Part shown: in pieces, positions 43,794-51,658 of the stretch
Layout of the letters: the number at the start of each line of letters is the position of its first letter
How positions within the stretch are numbered: the first letter of the stretch is position 1
Source of the DNA: Rhizobium sp. NFR07
GTDB taxonomy: Bacteria > Pseudomonadota > Alphaproteobacteria > Rhizobiales > Rhizobiaceae
Assembly: GCF_900111905.1 (NCBI RefSeq)
Contig: NZ_FOKM01000009.1
Span: forward strand, 62,001-126,000
DNA: 64,000 bases
Reading direction: 5' to 3'
Notes under the pieces: model-generated
What the model was told of the DNA's origin: nothing
The model's input: the letters and a program-made list of their open reading frames with translations, nothing else
Database searches by the model: none
Translations under genes and position numbers: made by a program

Positions 43794-44243
43794 TCAGAGC
43801 CCGAGATTGGCGATTTCCGCGTCGAGCCGGTCCTTGGCCTTCTTCGGCATTTTCGCAGCCTTGACGGCTTCGAGATTGGCAGGTGTGTCGCCGACGACGA
43901 CAAGTGCTACCATGCCCATGCCGAAATGCGGTGTGCATTTGAACACGTAGGCACCGGGCTGGTCGACGGTAACCGACAGGTCCTGGCTCATCTTGCCCTT
44001 GATCGCGGCAACGCCATCCGGCACGAGCCCCGGCAGCGAGGCCGCATCATGGCCCTTGTCGACGGCGACGAACTTGATGGTGTCGCCGGGTGCGGCCTTG
44101 ACGGCTGCGGGCTCGAACACCATTGCCTGGCCGTCCGTGCCCTTGTTCATCATCTTGATCTCGATTTCGGCGGCAAATGCCGGGAGTGCCAGCAGGCTCA
44201 GGCCGGCAGCCAGAACGAAGGGAGTGAAACGGATCTTGGTCAT
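43794..44243 (-). CDS. Pseudoazurin (periplasmic blue copper protein)
   Basis: A 149-residue protein with a signal peptide (cleavage after AFA, residue about 24). The type 1 copper ligands are visible: histidine in DKGHDAASLPG, then cysteine, histidine and methionine in FKCTPHFGMGM. Length and C-terminal helices match pseudoazurin, which gives electrons to copper nitrite reductase and some other periplasmic enzymes. AGGAG lies seven bases before the ATG. A TTGAC-N4-GTCAA box upstream suggests induction under low oxygen or nitric oxide. No denitrification genes are in the window. Confidence 0.92.
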   Translation of the reverse strand: MTKIRFTPFVLAAGLSLLALPAFAAEIEIKMMNKGTDGQAMVFEPAAVKAAPGDTIKFVAVDKGHDAASLPGLVPDGVAAIKGKMSQDLSVTVDQPGAYVFKCTPHFGMGMVALVVVGDTPANLEAVKAAKMPKKAKDRLDAEIANLGL

Positions 44244-44312
44244 TTAAATTCTCCTGCGAGGATCACGCGAAACCGTGCCAACGGTGTTCTAGCCTTCCTC
44301 CCGGAGCACGCT

Positions 44313-44326
44313 TTGACATCGGTCAA
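44313..44326. promoter_or_regulatory. FNR/FixK-type box upstream of pseudoazurin
   Basis: TTGACATCGGTCAA fits TTGAY-N4-RTCAA, the site of the CRP/FNR group (FixK, FNR, and in looser form NnrR/DNR). Its centre is about 76 bp before the pseudoazurin ATG, so a start site about 41 bp further on would leave a normal 5' leader. Confidence 0.7.
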
Positions 44327-44373
44327 TTGTAGCGCGCAAGACAATCCCGTCCCACGTCTGGACACGATCGCGT

Positions 44374-44955
44374 TTACTCGCAGCGCATCGCCTCTTCCCA
44401 GTGGCGACGGCAGAGCGACACGTATTTCTCGTTGCCGCCCACCTCGACCTGCGCGCCCTCGCGGATCACCTCTCCCGCCTCGTCGACCCTCACCACCATC
44501 GTCGCCTTGCGACCGCAATGGCAGATGGTACGGACCTCGCGCAACTCGTCGGCGATCGCCAGAAGTTCCAGCGAGCCGGGAAACAGCTTGCCCTGGAAAT
44601 CGGTGCGCAGCCCGTAGGCCATGACGGGAATGCCGATCCGGTCGGAGACCCGCGCCAGCTGCCACGCCTGTTCCGCCGACAGGAACTGTGCCTCGTCCAC
44701 GAAGACGCAGGCGATCGGCTCGGCCGCGTGCATATCGCTGATCATCGAGAAGAGATCCTCGCTGCCGCCGAAGGGGATGGCTTCCGACGACAGGCCTATG
44801 CGCGAGGCAACGCGCCCCTTGCCGGCGCGATCGTCGAGCGCGGCGATGAAGATCGCCGTGCGCATGCCCCTTTCCCGATAGTTGTACGACGCCTGCAGCA
44901 GCATCGTCGACTTGCCGGCATTCATCGTCGCGTAATGGAAATAGAGCTTGGCCAT
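44374..44955 (-). CDS. tdk: Thymidine kinase
   Basis: A 193-residue type II thymidine kinase, phosphorylating thymidine in nucleoside salvage. The P-loop is in TMNAGKSTML near residue 10-19, the DEAQF motif (VFVDEAQFLSAEQ) is present, and zinc ligands CHCG and a later SLCRRHW lie in the C-terminal lasso domain. The ATG at 44955 gives the normal family start MAKLYF; upstream in-frame codons to 45012 are basic and unlikely. Confidence 0.94.
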   Translation of the reverse strand: MAKLYFHYATMNAGKSTMLLQASYNYRERGMRTAIFIAALDDRAGKGRVASRIGLSSEAIPFGGSEDLFSMISDMHAAEPIACVFVDEAQFLSAEQAWQLARVSDRIGIPVMAYGLRTDFQGKLFPGSLELLAIADELREVRTICHCGRKATMVVRVDEAGEVIREGAQVEVGGNEKYVSLCRRHWEEAMRCE

Positions 44956-45059
44956 GGCACGCGTTTTGACCTTCCGCCGTCTCCGGCGGAAGGTGCAGAG
45001 GCCGATAACCACAGAATTTTACGGCACCGACTGCAGAGCCCCCAGTCAGGCGAACTCCG

Positions 45060-46064
45060 TTAGCCGAACAGGGACACGAGATTGTAGGTCAGGTAGGAAA
45101 TCAACGCCGCCGCGGGCATGGTGACGATCCAGGCGATGACAATATTGCCGGCAAGCCCCCAGCGCACTGCCGACATGCGCCGGGCCGCGCCGACGCCGAT
45201 GATGGCGCCGGTGATCGTGTGGGTGGTCGAGACAGGAATGCCGAGCCAGGTCGCGCCGAACAGCGTCAGCGCCCCGCCGGTTTCGGCACAAAAGCCCTGC
45301 ATCGGGTTGAGCCGGGTGATCTTCGATCCCATCGTGTGGACGATCCGCCAGCCGCCGAACAGCGTGCCGAGCGCCATTGCAGACTGGCAGGTGATCACAA
45401 CCCAGAACGGCACGTAGAAATCCGAACCGAGATAACCCTGGCTGAACAGCAGCACGGCAATGATCCCCATCGTCTTCTGCGCGTCGTTGCCGCCATGGCC
45501 GAGCGAGTAGAGCGAGGCCGAAACGAACTGCATGATGCGGAACGTGCGATCGACCGCGAAAGGCGTCTGGCGCACGAAAATCCAGGAGACGGCAAGCACC
45601 AGCACCAGTGCCAGGAAAAAGCCGATCGCAGGCGACATGAAGATCGCCCCCGCGGTCTTCAGGAAACCGCTCCACACGATCGAAGAGACGCCGACCTTGG
45701 CAAGCCCGGCACCGATCAATCCGCCGACGAGCGCATGGGACGAGCTGGACGGAATGCCGAAGACCCAAGTGACGATGTTCCAGACGATCGCCCCCATCAA
45801 GGCGGCAAAGATCACTGCAGGCGAAACGATGCCGGGATCGATGATGCCGGTTCCGAGCGTTTCGGCCACATGCAGGCCGAAGAAAAGGAAGGCGATGAAG
45901 TTGAAGAACGCCGCCCAGGCAACGGCATATTGCGGCCGCAGCACCCGGGTCGAGACGATCGTGGCGATCGAGTTGGCGGCGTCGTGCAATCCGTTGAGGA
46001 AGTCGAAGAACAGCGCAATACCGATAAGGGCGATGAGCAGCGGAAGAGCGAGTGTCGCGTCCAT
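45060..46064 (-). CDS. pit: Low-affinity inorganic phosphate transporter
   Basis: A 334-residue PiT-family membrane protein. The two duplicated signatures are visible: GLHDAANSIATIVSTRVL near the start and GHGGNDAQKTMGIIAVLL in the second half, with about ten helices. It takes up phosphate (probably as metal-phosphate) with protons. Its ATG overlaps the stop of the upstream DUF47 gene by one base (TGATG), so they are coupled as in the orfA-pit operon of Sinorhizobium. Confidence 0.93.
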   Translation of the reverse strand: MDATLALPLLIALIGIALFFDFLNGLHDAANSIATIVSTRVLRPQYAVAWAAFFNFIAFLFFGLHVAETLGTGIIDPGIVSPAVIFAALMGAIVWNIVTWVFGIPSSSSHALVGGLIGAGLAKVGVSSIVWSGFLKTAGAIFMSPAIGFFLALVLVLAVSWIFVRQTPFAVDRTFRIMQFVSASLYSLGHGGNDAQKTMGIIAVLLFSQGYLGSDFYVPFWVVITCQSAMALGTLFGGWRIVHTMGSKITRLNPMQGFCAETGGALTLFGATWLGIPVSTTHTITGAIIGVGAARRMSAVRWGLAGNIVIAWIVTMPAAALISYLTYNLVSLFG

Positions 46065-46708
46065 CAGACGTTCTCGATCACGATGCCGCTGATCTCGTTG
46101 GCGACGTCCTCGAACCGGTCGACGACCTTTTCAAGTTCGCCGTAGATCTCGCTGCCGATCATGTAGGCCATCGCATTGCCGGCCGCGCCATAGCGAACGA
46201 AGAGATCCTTCAGGCCCTGATCGTGCAGGTCGTCGGAACGACCTTCGACGCGGGTGACTTCCTCGGCGATGGCGCTCAGACGCTGCGCATTGGCGCCGAC
46301 CTTGTCGAGCAGCGGAATAGCCTCCGCGACCAGATGTGCCGCCTTGACCACCTCCTCGCCCATCTGTCGCATCAGAGGATCGAAACTCGTCTGCTCGAAT
46401 AGGCGGATCGTCTTCACCGTCTTGTGCATCATGTCGATCGCGTCATCCATCGACTGGATCAGATCCTTGATGTCGCCGCGGTCGAAAGGCGTGATGAAGC
46501 TGCGCCGCACGGCCAGAAGCACCTCGCGGGTAATGTTGTCGGCGCGGTCTTCCAGCGTCACGATCCGCTCGCAGTTCGCCTCTACGTCTTCACCGTTGAG
46601 AAGATTGCGCAGAGCCTCGGCGGCATCGACCACCGTGCGCGAATGCTCCGAAAACATGTCGAAGAACTTGTCCTCGCGTGGCATCAACTTCCGGAAAACG
46701 CTCATCAT
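46064..46708 (-). CDS. DUF47/PhoU-like Pit accessory protein (OrfA)
   Basis: A 214-residue, all-helical protein of the DUF47 family, distantly like PhoU. FRKLMPREDKFFDMFSEHS at the start, then IVTLEDRADNITREVL and FITPFDRGDIKDLIQSMDDA with the conserved acidic metal-binding clusters. It is needed with Pit in rhizobia. AGGGAACAGGG precedes the ATG at 46708; the frame is open to 46762 but the Pho-box region would then be coding. Confidence 0.9.
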   Translation of the reverse strand: MMSVFRKLMPREDKFFDMFSEHSRTVVDAAEALRNLLNGEDVEANCERIVTLEDRADNITREVLLAVRRSFITPFDRGDIKDLIQSMDDAIDMMHKTVKTIRLFEQTSFDPLMRQMGEEVVKAAHLVAEAIPLLDKVGANAQRLSAIAEEVTRVEGRSDDLHDQGLKDLFVRYGAAGNAMAYMIGSEIYGELEKVVDRFEDVANEISGIVIENV

Positions 46709-46755
46709 GGCCCTGTTCCCTAGTATCGTCTCAATGTCGACTGTCTGCGCCGCCA

Positions 46756-46773
46756 CTGTCACAAAACTGTCAT
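46756..46773. promoter_or_regulatory. Pho box between orfA-pit and the Nudix gene
   Basis: CTGTCAC-AAAA-CTGTCAT is a near-perfect match to the PhoB direct repeat (CTGTCAT-N4-CTGTCAT). It lies 48 bp before the orfA start and 53 bp before the Nudix start, reading toward the Nudix gene. In Sinorhizobium orfA-pit is repressed by PhoB under phosphate limitation. Confidence 0.7.
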
Positions 46774-46825
46774 AAATGCTATCGGGCCACTGGAATCAAC
46801 TGTGAAAATCGGCTTTTAACGGGTC

Positions 46826-47341
46826 ATGAAGCCCGCCAGGAAGGATCCGAAGCGATCCACCGCCAAACCCAGAACGTTGCTGCAGCAACTCGCGCAGATG
46901 CCGGACAAGCTGTTCGGCGGCGAGTTCCGGCAGCAATATGCCGCGCTGTGCTACCGACAGGCGGCAGGCCGTGGAGGTATCGAAATCCTGGTCATCACCT
47001 CGCGGGAGAGCGGCCGCTGGGTGATCCCGAAGGGCTGGCCGATGAGAAGGAAGAAGCCGCACGAAGCCGCCGAGATAGAGGCATGGCAGGAAGCGGGCGT
47101 CCGCGGCCGGGCGAAAAAGAAGCCTGTGGGTCGCTACACCTATCTGAAATGGCTGGACGACGGCGATGTCGCGCCCTGCATGGTGGAAGTCTACGAGATC
47201 GAAGTCACCGAGATAGATGCCAAGTTCAAGGAACACGGCCAGCGCGAGCTTGCCTGGCTGTCACGTGAGGAAGCCGCCTATCGCGTCCGCGAGGTCGAAC
47301 TCAAATCCCTTATCATCGATTTCAAGCCGAAGCGAAAATAA
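46826..47341 (+). CDS. Nudix hydrolase with an altered Nudix box
   Basis: A 171-residue protein resembling the diphosphoinositol-polyphosphate (DIPP)-like Nudix branch: VIPKGWPMRRKKPHEAAE then IEAWQEAGV. In the standard box (REUXEEXGU) the R is I and the first of the two Es is Q, so one metal ligand may be lost; the other two acidic positions remain. It has a very basic start and end. It is divergent from the phosphate operon across a Pho-box-like repeat, which hints at a link to phosphate or polyphosphate stress. Confidence 0.82.
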   Translation: MKPARKDPKRSTAKPRTLLQQLAQMPDKLFGGEFRQQYAALCYRQAAGRGGIEILVITSRESGRWVIPKGWPMRRKKPHEAAEIEAWQEAGVRGRAKKKPVGRYTYLKWLDDGDVAPCMVEVYEIEVTEIDAKFKEHGQRELAWLSREEAAYRVREVELKSLIIDFKPKRK

Positions 47342-47371
47342 GGGGCGAGCCAACATCGTCTAGCCCTGCCC

Positions 47372-47908
47372 TCACCCTTCCATTCTCAAGGTGTCCAGCA
47401 CGAAATCCGCCCGTTCGCCGACCGGGGCCTTCGGCAGCGGGATCACCTCATAACCGAGCGCCGGATAGGCCGCGGTTAGCCGGTCGTATTCGGCAACCGC
47501 AGTATTCAGCGAATGTCGCCGCTCGGCGTCGCCGATATAGATCTCCGGCCACGGCGGCGTCATGAAGACCCTGGCATGGTAGGGATGGGACGCATTGAGG
47601 CGTGCAGCGACGGTCTCTCCCGTCGCCTGCTCCAGTGCCGTGGCCGCATCGATCAGCCCCCGGTCAAAGAAGGTCCAGCCGTCATTCGCGGCAGCCAGAG
47701 CACGGTCGGCAATCGCCATGTCGATCGCCCGCCGCGCGAACGCAGCAAGATCCACCCAGGGAAGCGCTGCCCCCTTGCCTTCCACCTCCTCTTTCACGAT
47801 CCGCCGGCCGGGCTCCTCCACGACGGCGTGACCGCGCGCCGCAAGCTCGGCAAGAAGGGTCGACTTGCCGCCACCCGAACATCCTGAAATCACCACGAAG
47901 CGGTTCAT
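47372..47908 (-). CDS. AAA-family P-loop ATPase
   Basis: A 178-residue protein with Walker A SGCSGGGKSTLL at about residues 8-19 and a later WTFFDRGLIDAATAL that resembles the Walker B/substrate region of the AAA_28-type predicted kinase family. HSLNTAVAEYDRLTAAYPAL lies near the end. Likely a small-molecule kinase or phosphotransferase, substrate unknown. The ATG at 47908 is chosen over a TTG at 47929. It is convergent with the Nudix gene. Confidence 0.8.
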   Translation of the reverse strand: MNRFVVISGCSGGGKSTLLAELAARGHAVVEEPGRRIVKEEVEGKGAALPWVDLAAFARRAIDMAIADRALAAANDGWTFFDRGLIDAATALEQATGETVAARLNASHPYHARVFMTPPWPEIYIGDAERRHSLNTAVAEYDRLTAAYPALGYEVIPLPKAPVGERADFVLDTLRMEG

Positions 47909-48012
47909 GCGAAAAATCCTGTCCTGCAATTTGGTTCGATGGGCAAGGTTTCGGGTATTGCCGCGATCGTCGCCATGTCTAGTCTGCGCAAGACGACATC
48001 GGAGTGCCGCAC

Positions 48013-48651
48013 GTGCTGAAACTCGATCATCTGACCGTCATAGCGCCGACACTGGCCGAAGGGGTCGAGCATGTCCGCGATTGCCTGGATCTCGATGTGC
48101 CCTTCGGCTCGCGCCACGACTATATGGGCACCCACAACCATCGTCTCCAGCTGGGAAATTCCGTGTATCTCGAAATCGTCGCGCTCGATCCGGACGGTCG
48201 TCATCCCGGGCGGCCGCGCTGGTTCGGCATGGACGATCAGCGGAAGATCAGGTCGGACTGGGATGCCGGTCGCCGCCTGAGGGGATGGGTTGCCAATACC
48301 GAGCACATGGATGCCATCTGCTCATCCCGTGGCGCGATCTTCGGCGACAAGGTCGACCTCCCGACCGCTGACCCGACATTCGCCTTCTCCATTCCGCAAG
48401 ACGGCTCGCTTCCGCTGGATGGCGCGGCTCCTTCGATCATCGATCATCGCGGCGATGCTAGCTACGTGGCCACCATTCCGGATCTCGGCGCACGCCTTCA
48501 GGCCTTCGTCCTTCGGCATCCGGACCCGACCGGCATCGAAGCTCTCTACCTCGAACTCGCCATCCGGCACGCGCCGGCCCTGATGGCGGGCCTCGAGCTT
48601 CGCTACCAGGCGACGATCGCAACACCGGCAGGATTGAAGCAATTGACCTGA
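48013..48651 (+). CDS. VOC-family (glyoxalase-like) protein
   Basis: A 212-residue protein of the glyoxalase-like (Glyoxalase_3) type. The start LKLDHLTVIAPTLAEGVEHV is the typical first strand with a metal-site histidine, then HNHRLQLGNSVYLEIVALDP. The second half is a repeat of the fold. Substrate unknown. A GTG at 48013 with GGAG seven bases upstream is preferred to a GTG at 48004. Confidence 0.8.
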   Translation: MLKLDHLTVIAPTLAEGVEHVRDCLDLDVPFGSRHDYMGTHNHRLQLGNSVYLEIVALDPDGRHPGRPRWFGMDDQRKIRSDWDAGRRLRGWVANTEHMDAICSSRGAIFGDKVDLPTADPTFAFSIPQDGSLPLDGAAPSIIDHRGDASYVATIPDLGARLQAFVLRHPDPTGIEALYLELAIRHAPALMAGLELRYQATIATPAGLKQLT

Positions 48652-48761
48652 TCAGCCAGTCGGTCGCCCCCCGGCAGCGACCGGCATTCGCCCACCTCCG
48701 CCGTTGCAAGCCAATAGCGATGAAGGTTTCCGGAAACACCGGCACAATTCGTCACGCGGCC

Positions 48762-49502
48762 TCAGTGCCGCGAAACACGTGGCTTGAAGAACAGATGAGG
48801 GCGCCCTTCCAGCCCTTCCGGCCTGAGCAAGGGCTCGGCCGCCATGCCGTCGATCCGCTGGATGAAAACGTCATACTTGGACGCATCGACCAGATTCCAG
48901 ATGTCATCGGGCTTCCAGCCGAATTCGCGCACGATATTGCAGTGGATTTCAAGCGAGAGCGCCGGCGTTCTTGCCAGCGCCTTCTGCGCTCCGCGCAAGA
49001 TCTCGAACTCGTAGCCTTCCACGTCGATCTTCATGATGTCCGGCCATAAGCCGTGCTGTTCCGCCCATCCGTCCACGGTCACGACCGGTACTTCGATCCC
49101 GCTGCCGCGGCGCGAAACCTTTGCGTTTGAACGGGACCTGATGAAGAGCGACCCCGGGCTCGCGCCCACTGCGGCACCGACGGTGACGACATTGTCCAGG
49201 TTGTTGAGCTTCACATTCCTTTTCAGCACATCGACATTGTCTGGATGTGGCTCGAAGCTCACGACGCAGCCATTGGGTCCGACCATTTTCGCCAGCACCA
49301 CGCAATCGCGCCCGTGATGCGCACCACACTCGAAAATCGTGGCGTTCCTCAGATCAAGCGCAGCCAGTGCCGCAAGCTCGGGAGAATAGTCGTTCGGCTT
49401 GCGCGCATACCAGTTCTTCGCAAGGGGCGTCGATATGACGAAGTCGAACGGAATATCGTTTACCGTCAGCTTTGCTTCGTGGGGCGAGGCATTCCGGGCG
49501 GA
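48762..49502 (-). CDS. FkbM-family methyltransferase, 5' end damaged
   Basis: The open frame is 246 codons and reads like an FkbM methyltransferase: a lead-in KLTVNDIPFDFVISTP, SAM motif I in TIFECGAHHGRDCVVLAK, then VVSFEPHPDNVDVLKRN and IMKIDVEGYEFEILRGA. Yet there is no ATG, GTG or TTG before motif I; the frame is cut by TAA at 49505-49503. Starting at the GTG at 49301 would remove motif I. An ATG in another frame (about 49485) would join this one if one base were gained or lost, so a frameshift near the start is likely. Probably a decayed gene, or a sequence error. Confidence 0.6.
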   Translation of the reverse strand, partial: SARNASPHEAKLTVNDIPFDFVISTPLAKNWYARKPNDYSPELAALAALDLRNATIFECGAHHGRDCVVLAKMVGPNGCVVSFEPHPDNVDVLKRNVKLNNLDNVVTVGAAVGASPGSLFIRSRSNAKVSRRGSGIEVPVVTVDGWAEQHGLWPDIMKIDVEGYEFEILRGAQKALARTPALSLEIHCNIVREFGWKPDDIWNLVDASKYDVFIQRIDGMAAEPLLRPEGLEGRPHLFFKPRVSRH

Positions 49503-49660
49503 TTACATCGGGAGTTCGCGATCTAAACCTTCTGTCTATTGTTCCCGATCACGCCGCACCGAGCGCCAGGAATCGACCTCCCAAAGCCGAGCAAGCCCAG
49601 TCGAGGCGCGAAAGAAGTACAAAGTCGATACTTAATCAGCATACGAGAGCGTCCGCTGCA

Positions 49661-50383
49661 TCACGCCGTCGAGGCAACGTTGAGCGCCCCCTGATGCACG
49701 ACAATGCGGGCATGGTAGGGCACACGGGTATAGAGATCGAGAATATCCTGGTTGACGAAGCGTACGCAGCCCGATGACGTCGCCTTGCCGATCGACTGCC
49801 ATTCAGGCGAACCGTGCAGGCGGTAGAGCGTGTCCTGCCCGTTCTGGAAGATGTAGAGGGCACGCGCGCCGAGCGGGTTCTTGATGCCCGGGTCCATGCC
49901 GCCGGCTTCCACCGAATAGCGTGCGAGCGAAGGCTGCCGCGCGATCATCTCGTCCGGCACCTTCCAGCGGGGCCAGGGCTGCCGCCAATGCACCACGCCC
50001 TCGCCTTCCCAGGCAAATCCGTCGCGGCCGATACCGACGCCGTAGCGCATCGCCGTGCCGCCGGGCTCGACCACGTAGAGAAAACGGTTCGGCGTATCGA
50101 CGACGACGGTGCCGGGTGTTTCGCCGGTCGGGTCGAACACCCGCTGGCGGTAATATTTCGGGTCGATCTCCCGATATGGGATGGCCGGGATCTGGTGCCC
50201 GCTGTCTTCCAGCGCAGCTTAACGTGCCTGCAGCTCGGCTTCGTCAGGCGGCCCGACCGGGCGCTGCACCACTGCAGGAACCACCGTCGGCCTCGAGGCG
50301 GTGGAACAGCCGGCAAGCGCAGCACTGAGCGAAAGCGAACCGAGAAGAAAGCTGCGCCGTGGCAAGGAAGATTGAAAGTCCAT
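49661..50383 (-). pseudogene. L,D-transpeptidase (YkuD) lipoprotein interrupted by an in-frame TAA
   Basis: A 241-codon frame that starts at ATG 50383 with a lipoprotein signal (RRSFLLGSLSLSAALAGC, lipobox LAGC) and goes on in the same frame into an L,D-transpeptidase that crosslinks peptidoglycan. The catalytic motif is HGSPEWQSIGKATSSGCVRF. Codon 55 is TAA (50221-50219) between ELQAR and AALEDSG; a TAC/TAT tyrosine to TAA change would explain it. The downstream part could restart at a GTG at 50140 but would have no export signal. A point mutation, sequencing error or read-through are the choices. Confidence 0.8.
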
Positions 50384-50636
50384 GGGAATCGATTCCGGAA
50401 ATTTCGCTAGAAGTGATAGGCCTCTATCCGCCTGCGATCACGGCAGATCAAATCACAAGTCAGACATCCGGCATAACCGGCCGATCGCCCGGCTGAGGCT
50501 TCCTTCCGGCTTCGATACTGTCCACCGTTTCGTCCAATGTCGCAAACACCCCCGCTACCGTGCCGCGAATGCACGCGCTTGCCTCCCGTAGGAAGATATT
50601 GATAATGACGGGAACAAATAAAAACGGGAGCAAATC

Positions 50637-51590
50637 ATGCGCATCCATACTTCGCTCGCCTTCGCCGCCGCCCTTTCCGCCTCCGTCGCCGGTCTCGCCA
50701 CTCAGGCTACTGCTGCCGAACCGGCCTCCTGTGGCACCGTCCGCTTCTCCGATGTCGGCTGGACCGATATCACCGCCACCACCGCGACCGCCTCGGTTCT
50801 GCTGAAAGCCCTAGGTTACGAGACCGACATCAAGGTCCTTTCCGTTCCGGTCACCTATTCGTCGCTGAAGAACAAGGACATCGACGTCTTCCTCGGCAAC
50901 TGGATGCCGACCCAGGAAGGCGACGTGCGGCCCTATCTGACGGAAAAGACCGTCGAATCCTTCGGCCCCAATCTTGTTGGCGCGAAATACACGCTCGCCA
51001 CCAATGAAAAGGGTGCCGAACTCGGCATCAAGGATTTCAAGGATATCGCCACCCATGCGGATGCGCTTGGCGGCAAGATCTACGGCATCGAGCCGGGCAA
51101 TGACGGCAACCGCCTGATCCTCGACATGATCGAGAAGGACACGTTCGGCCTGAAGAAGCTGGAAGTGGTGGAATCCTCCGAACAGGGCATGCTCGCCCAG
51201 GTCGCCCGCGCCGACAAGGCCGGCGAGCCGGTCGTCTTCCTCGGCTGGGAACCGCACCCGATGAACGCCAACTTCAAGCTGACCTATCTGACCGGCGGCG
51301 ATGACGTCTTCGGTCCGAATTTCGGCGGTGCCGAGGTCTATACGAATGTCCGCGCCGGCTACACCGAGGAATGCGCCAATGTCGGCACCTTCATCAAGAA
51401 CCTCAAGTTCTCGCTGCCGATGGAAAACGAGATCATGGGCGGCATCCTGAACGACGGCGAAGAGCCGGAAACGGCGGCCACCGACTGGCTGAAGGCCAAT
51501 GGCGCGGCAATCGAGCCGTGGCTTGCGGGCGTCACCACCAAGGACGGCAAGCCCGGCCTCGATGCCGTGAAGTCGGAACTCGGCCTCTGA
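50637..51590 (+). CDS. choX: Choline ABC transporter, substrate-binding protein
   Basis: A 317-residue periplasmic binding protein with a signal peptide (cleavage near ATA-AEP, residue about 27). It matches ChoX: RFSDVGWTDITATTATASVL, FLGNWMPTQEGDVRPYL, GIEPGNDGNRLILDMIEKD and FLGWEPHPMNANFKL, with the tryptophans that form the choline-binding aromatic box. CGGGAG precedes the ATG. It is the first gene of choXWV. Confidence 0.94.
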   Translation: MRIHTSLAFAAALSASVAGLATQATAAEPASCGTVRFSDVGWTDITATTATASVLLKALGYETDIKVLSVPVTYSSLKNKDIDVFLGNWMPTQEGDVRPYLTEKTVESFGPNLVGAKYTLATNEKGAELGIKDFKDIATHADALGGKIYGIEPGNDGNRLILDMIEKDTFGLKKLEVVESSEQGMLAQVARADKAGEPVVFLGWEPHPMNANFKLTYLTGGDDVFGPNFGGAEVYTNVRAGYTEECANVGTFIKNLKFSLPMENEIMGGILNDGEEPETAATDWLKANGAAIEPWLAGVTTKDGKPGLDAVKSELGL

Positions 51591-51599
51591 TATAGCAGG

Positions 51600-51619
51600 A
51601 GGGCCGGCCATCCGGCCCT
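51600..51619 (+). terminator. Hairpin between choX and choW
   Basis: AGGGCCGG-CCAT-CCGGCCCT, an 8-bp stem 10 bp past the choX stop, followed by TTCC. It could partly stop or process the mRNA so that more binding protein than permease is made. Confidence 0.6.
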
Positions 51620-51658
51620 TTCCTTATCGCCCCTTTCATCACCGAGGTGGCATCGAAC

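Noticed and set aside
48762..49301. FkbM methyltransferase started at the GTG at 49301
   Set aside because: This start would cut away SAM motif I (FECGAHHG), so it cannot be the true start of a working enzyme.
49945..50325. 126-codon frame overlapping the L,D-transpeptidase
   Set aside because: It is in another frame and Arg/Ser/Pro-rich; the real reading frame is shown by the lipobox and the YkuD motif.
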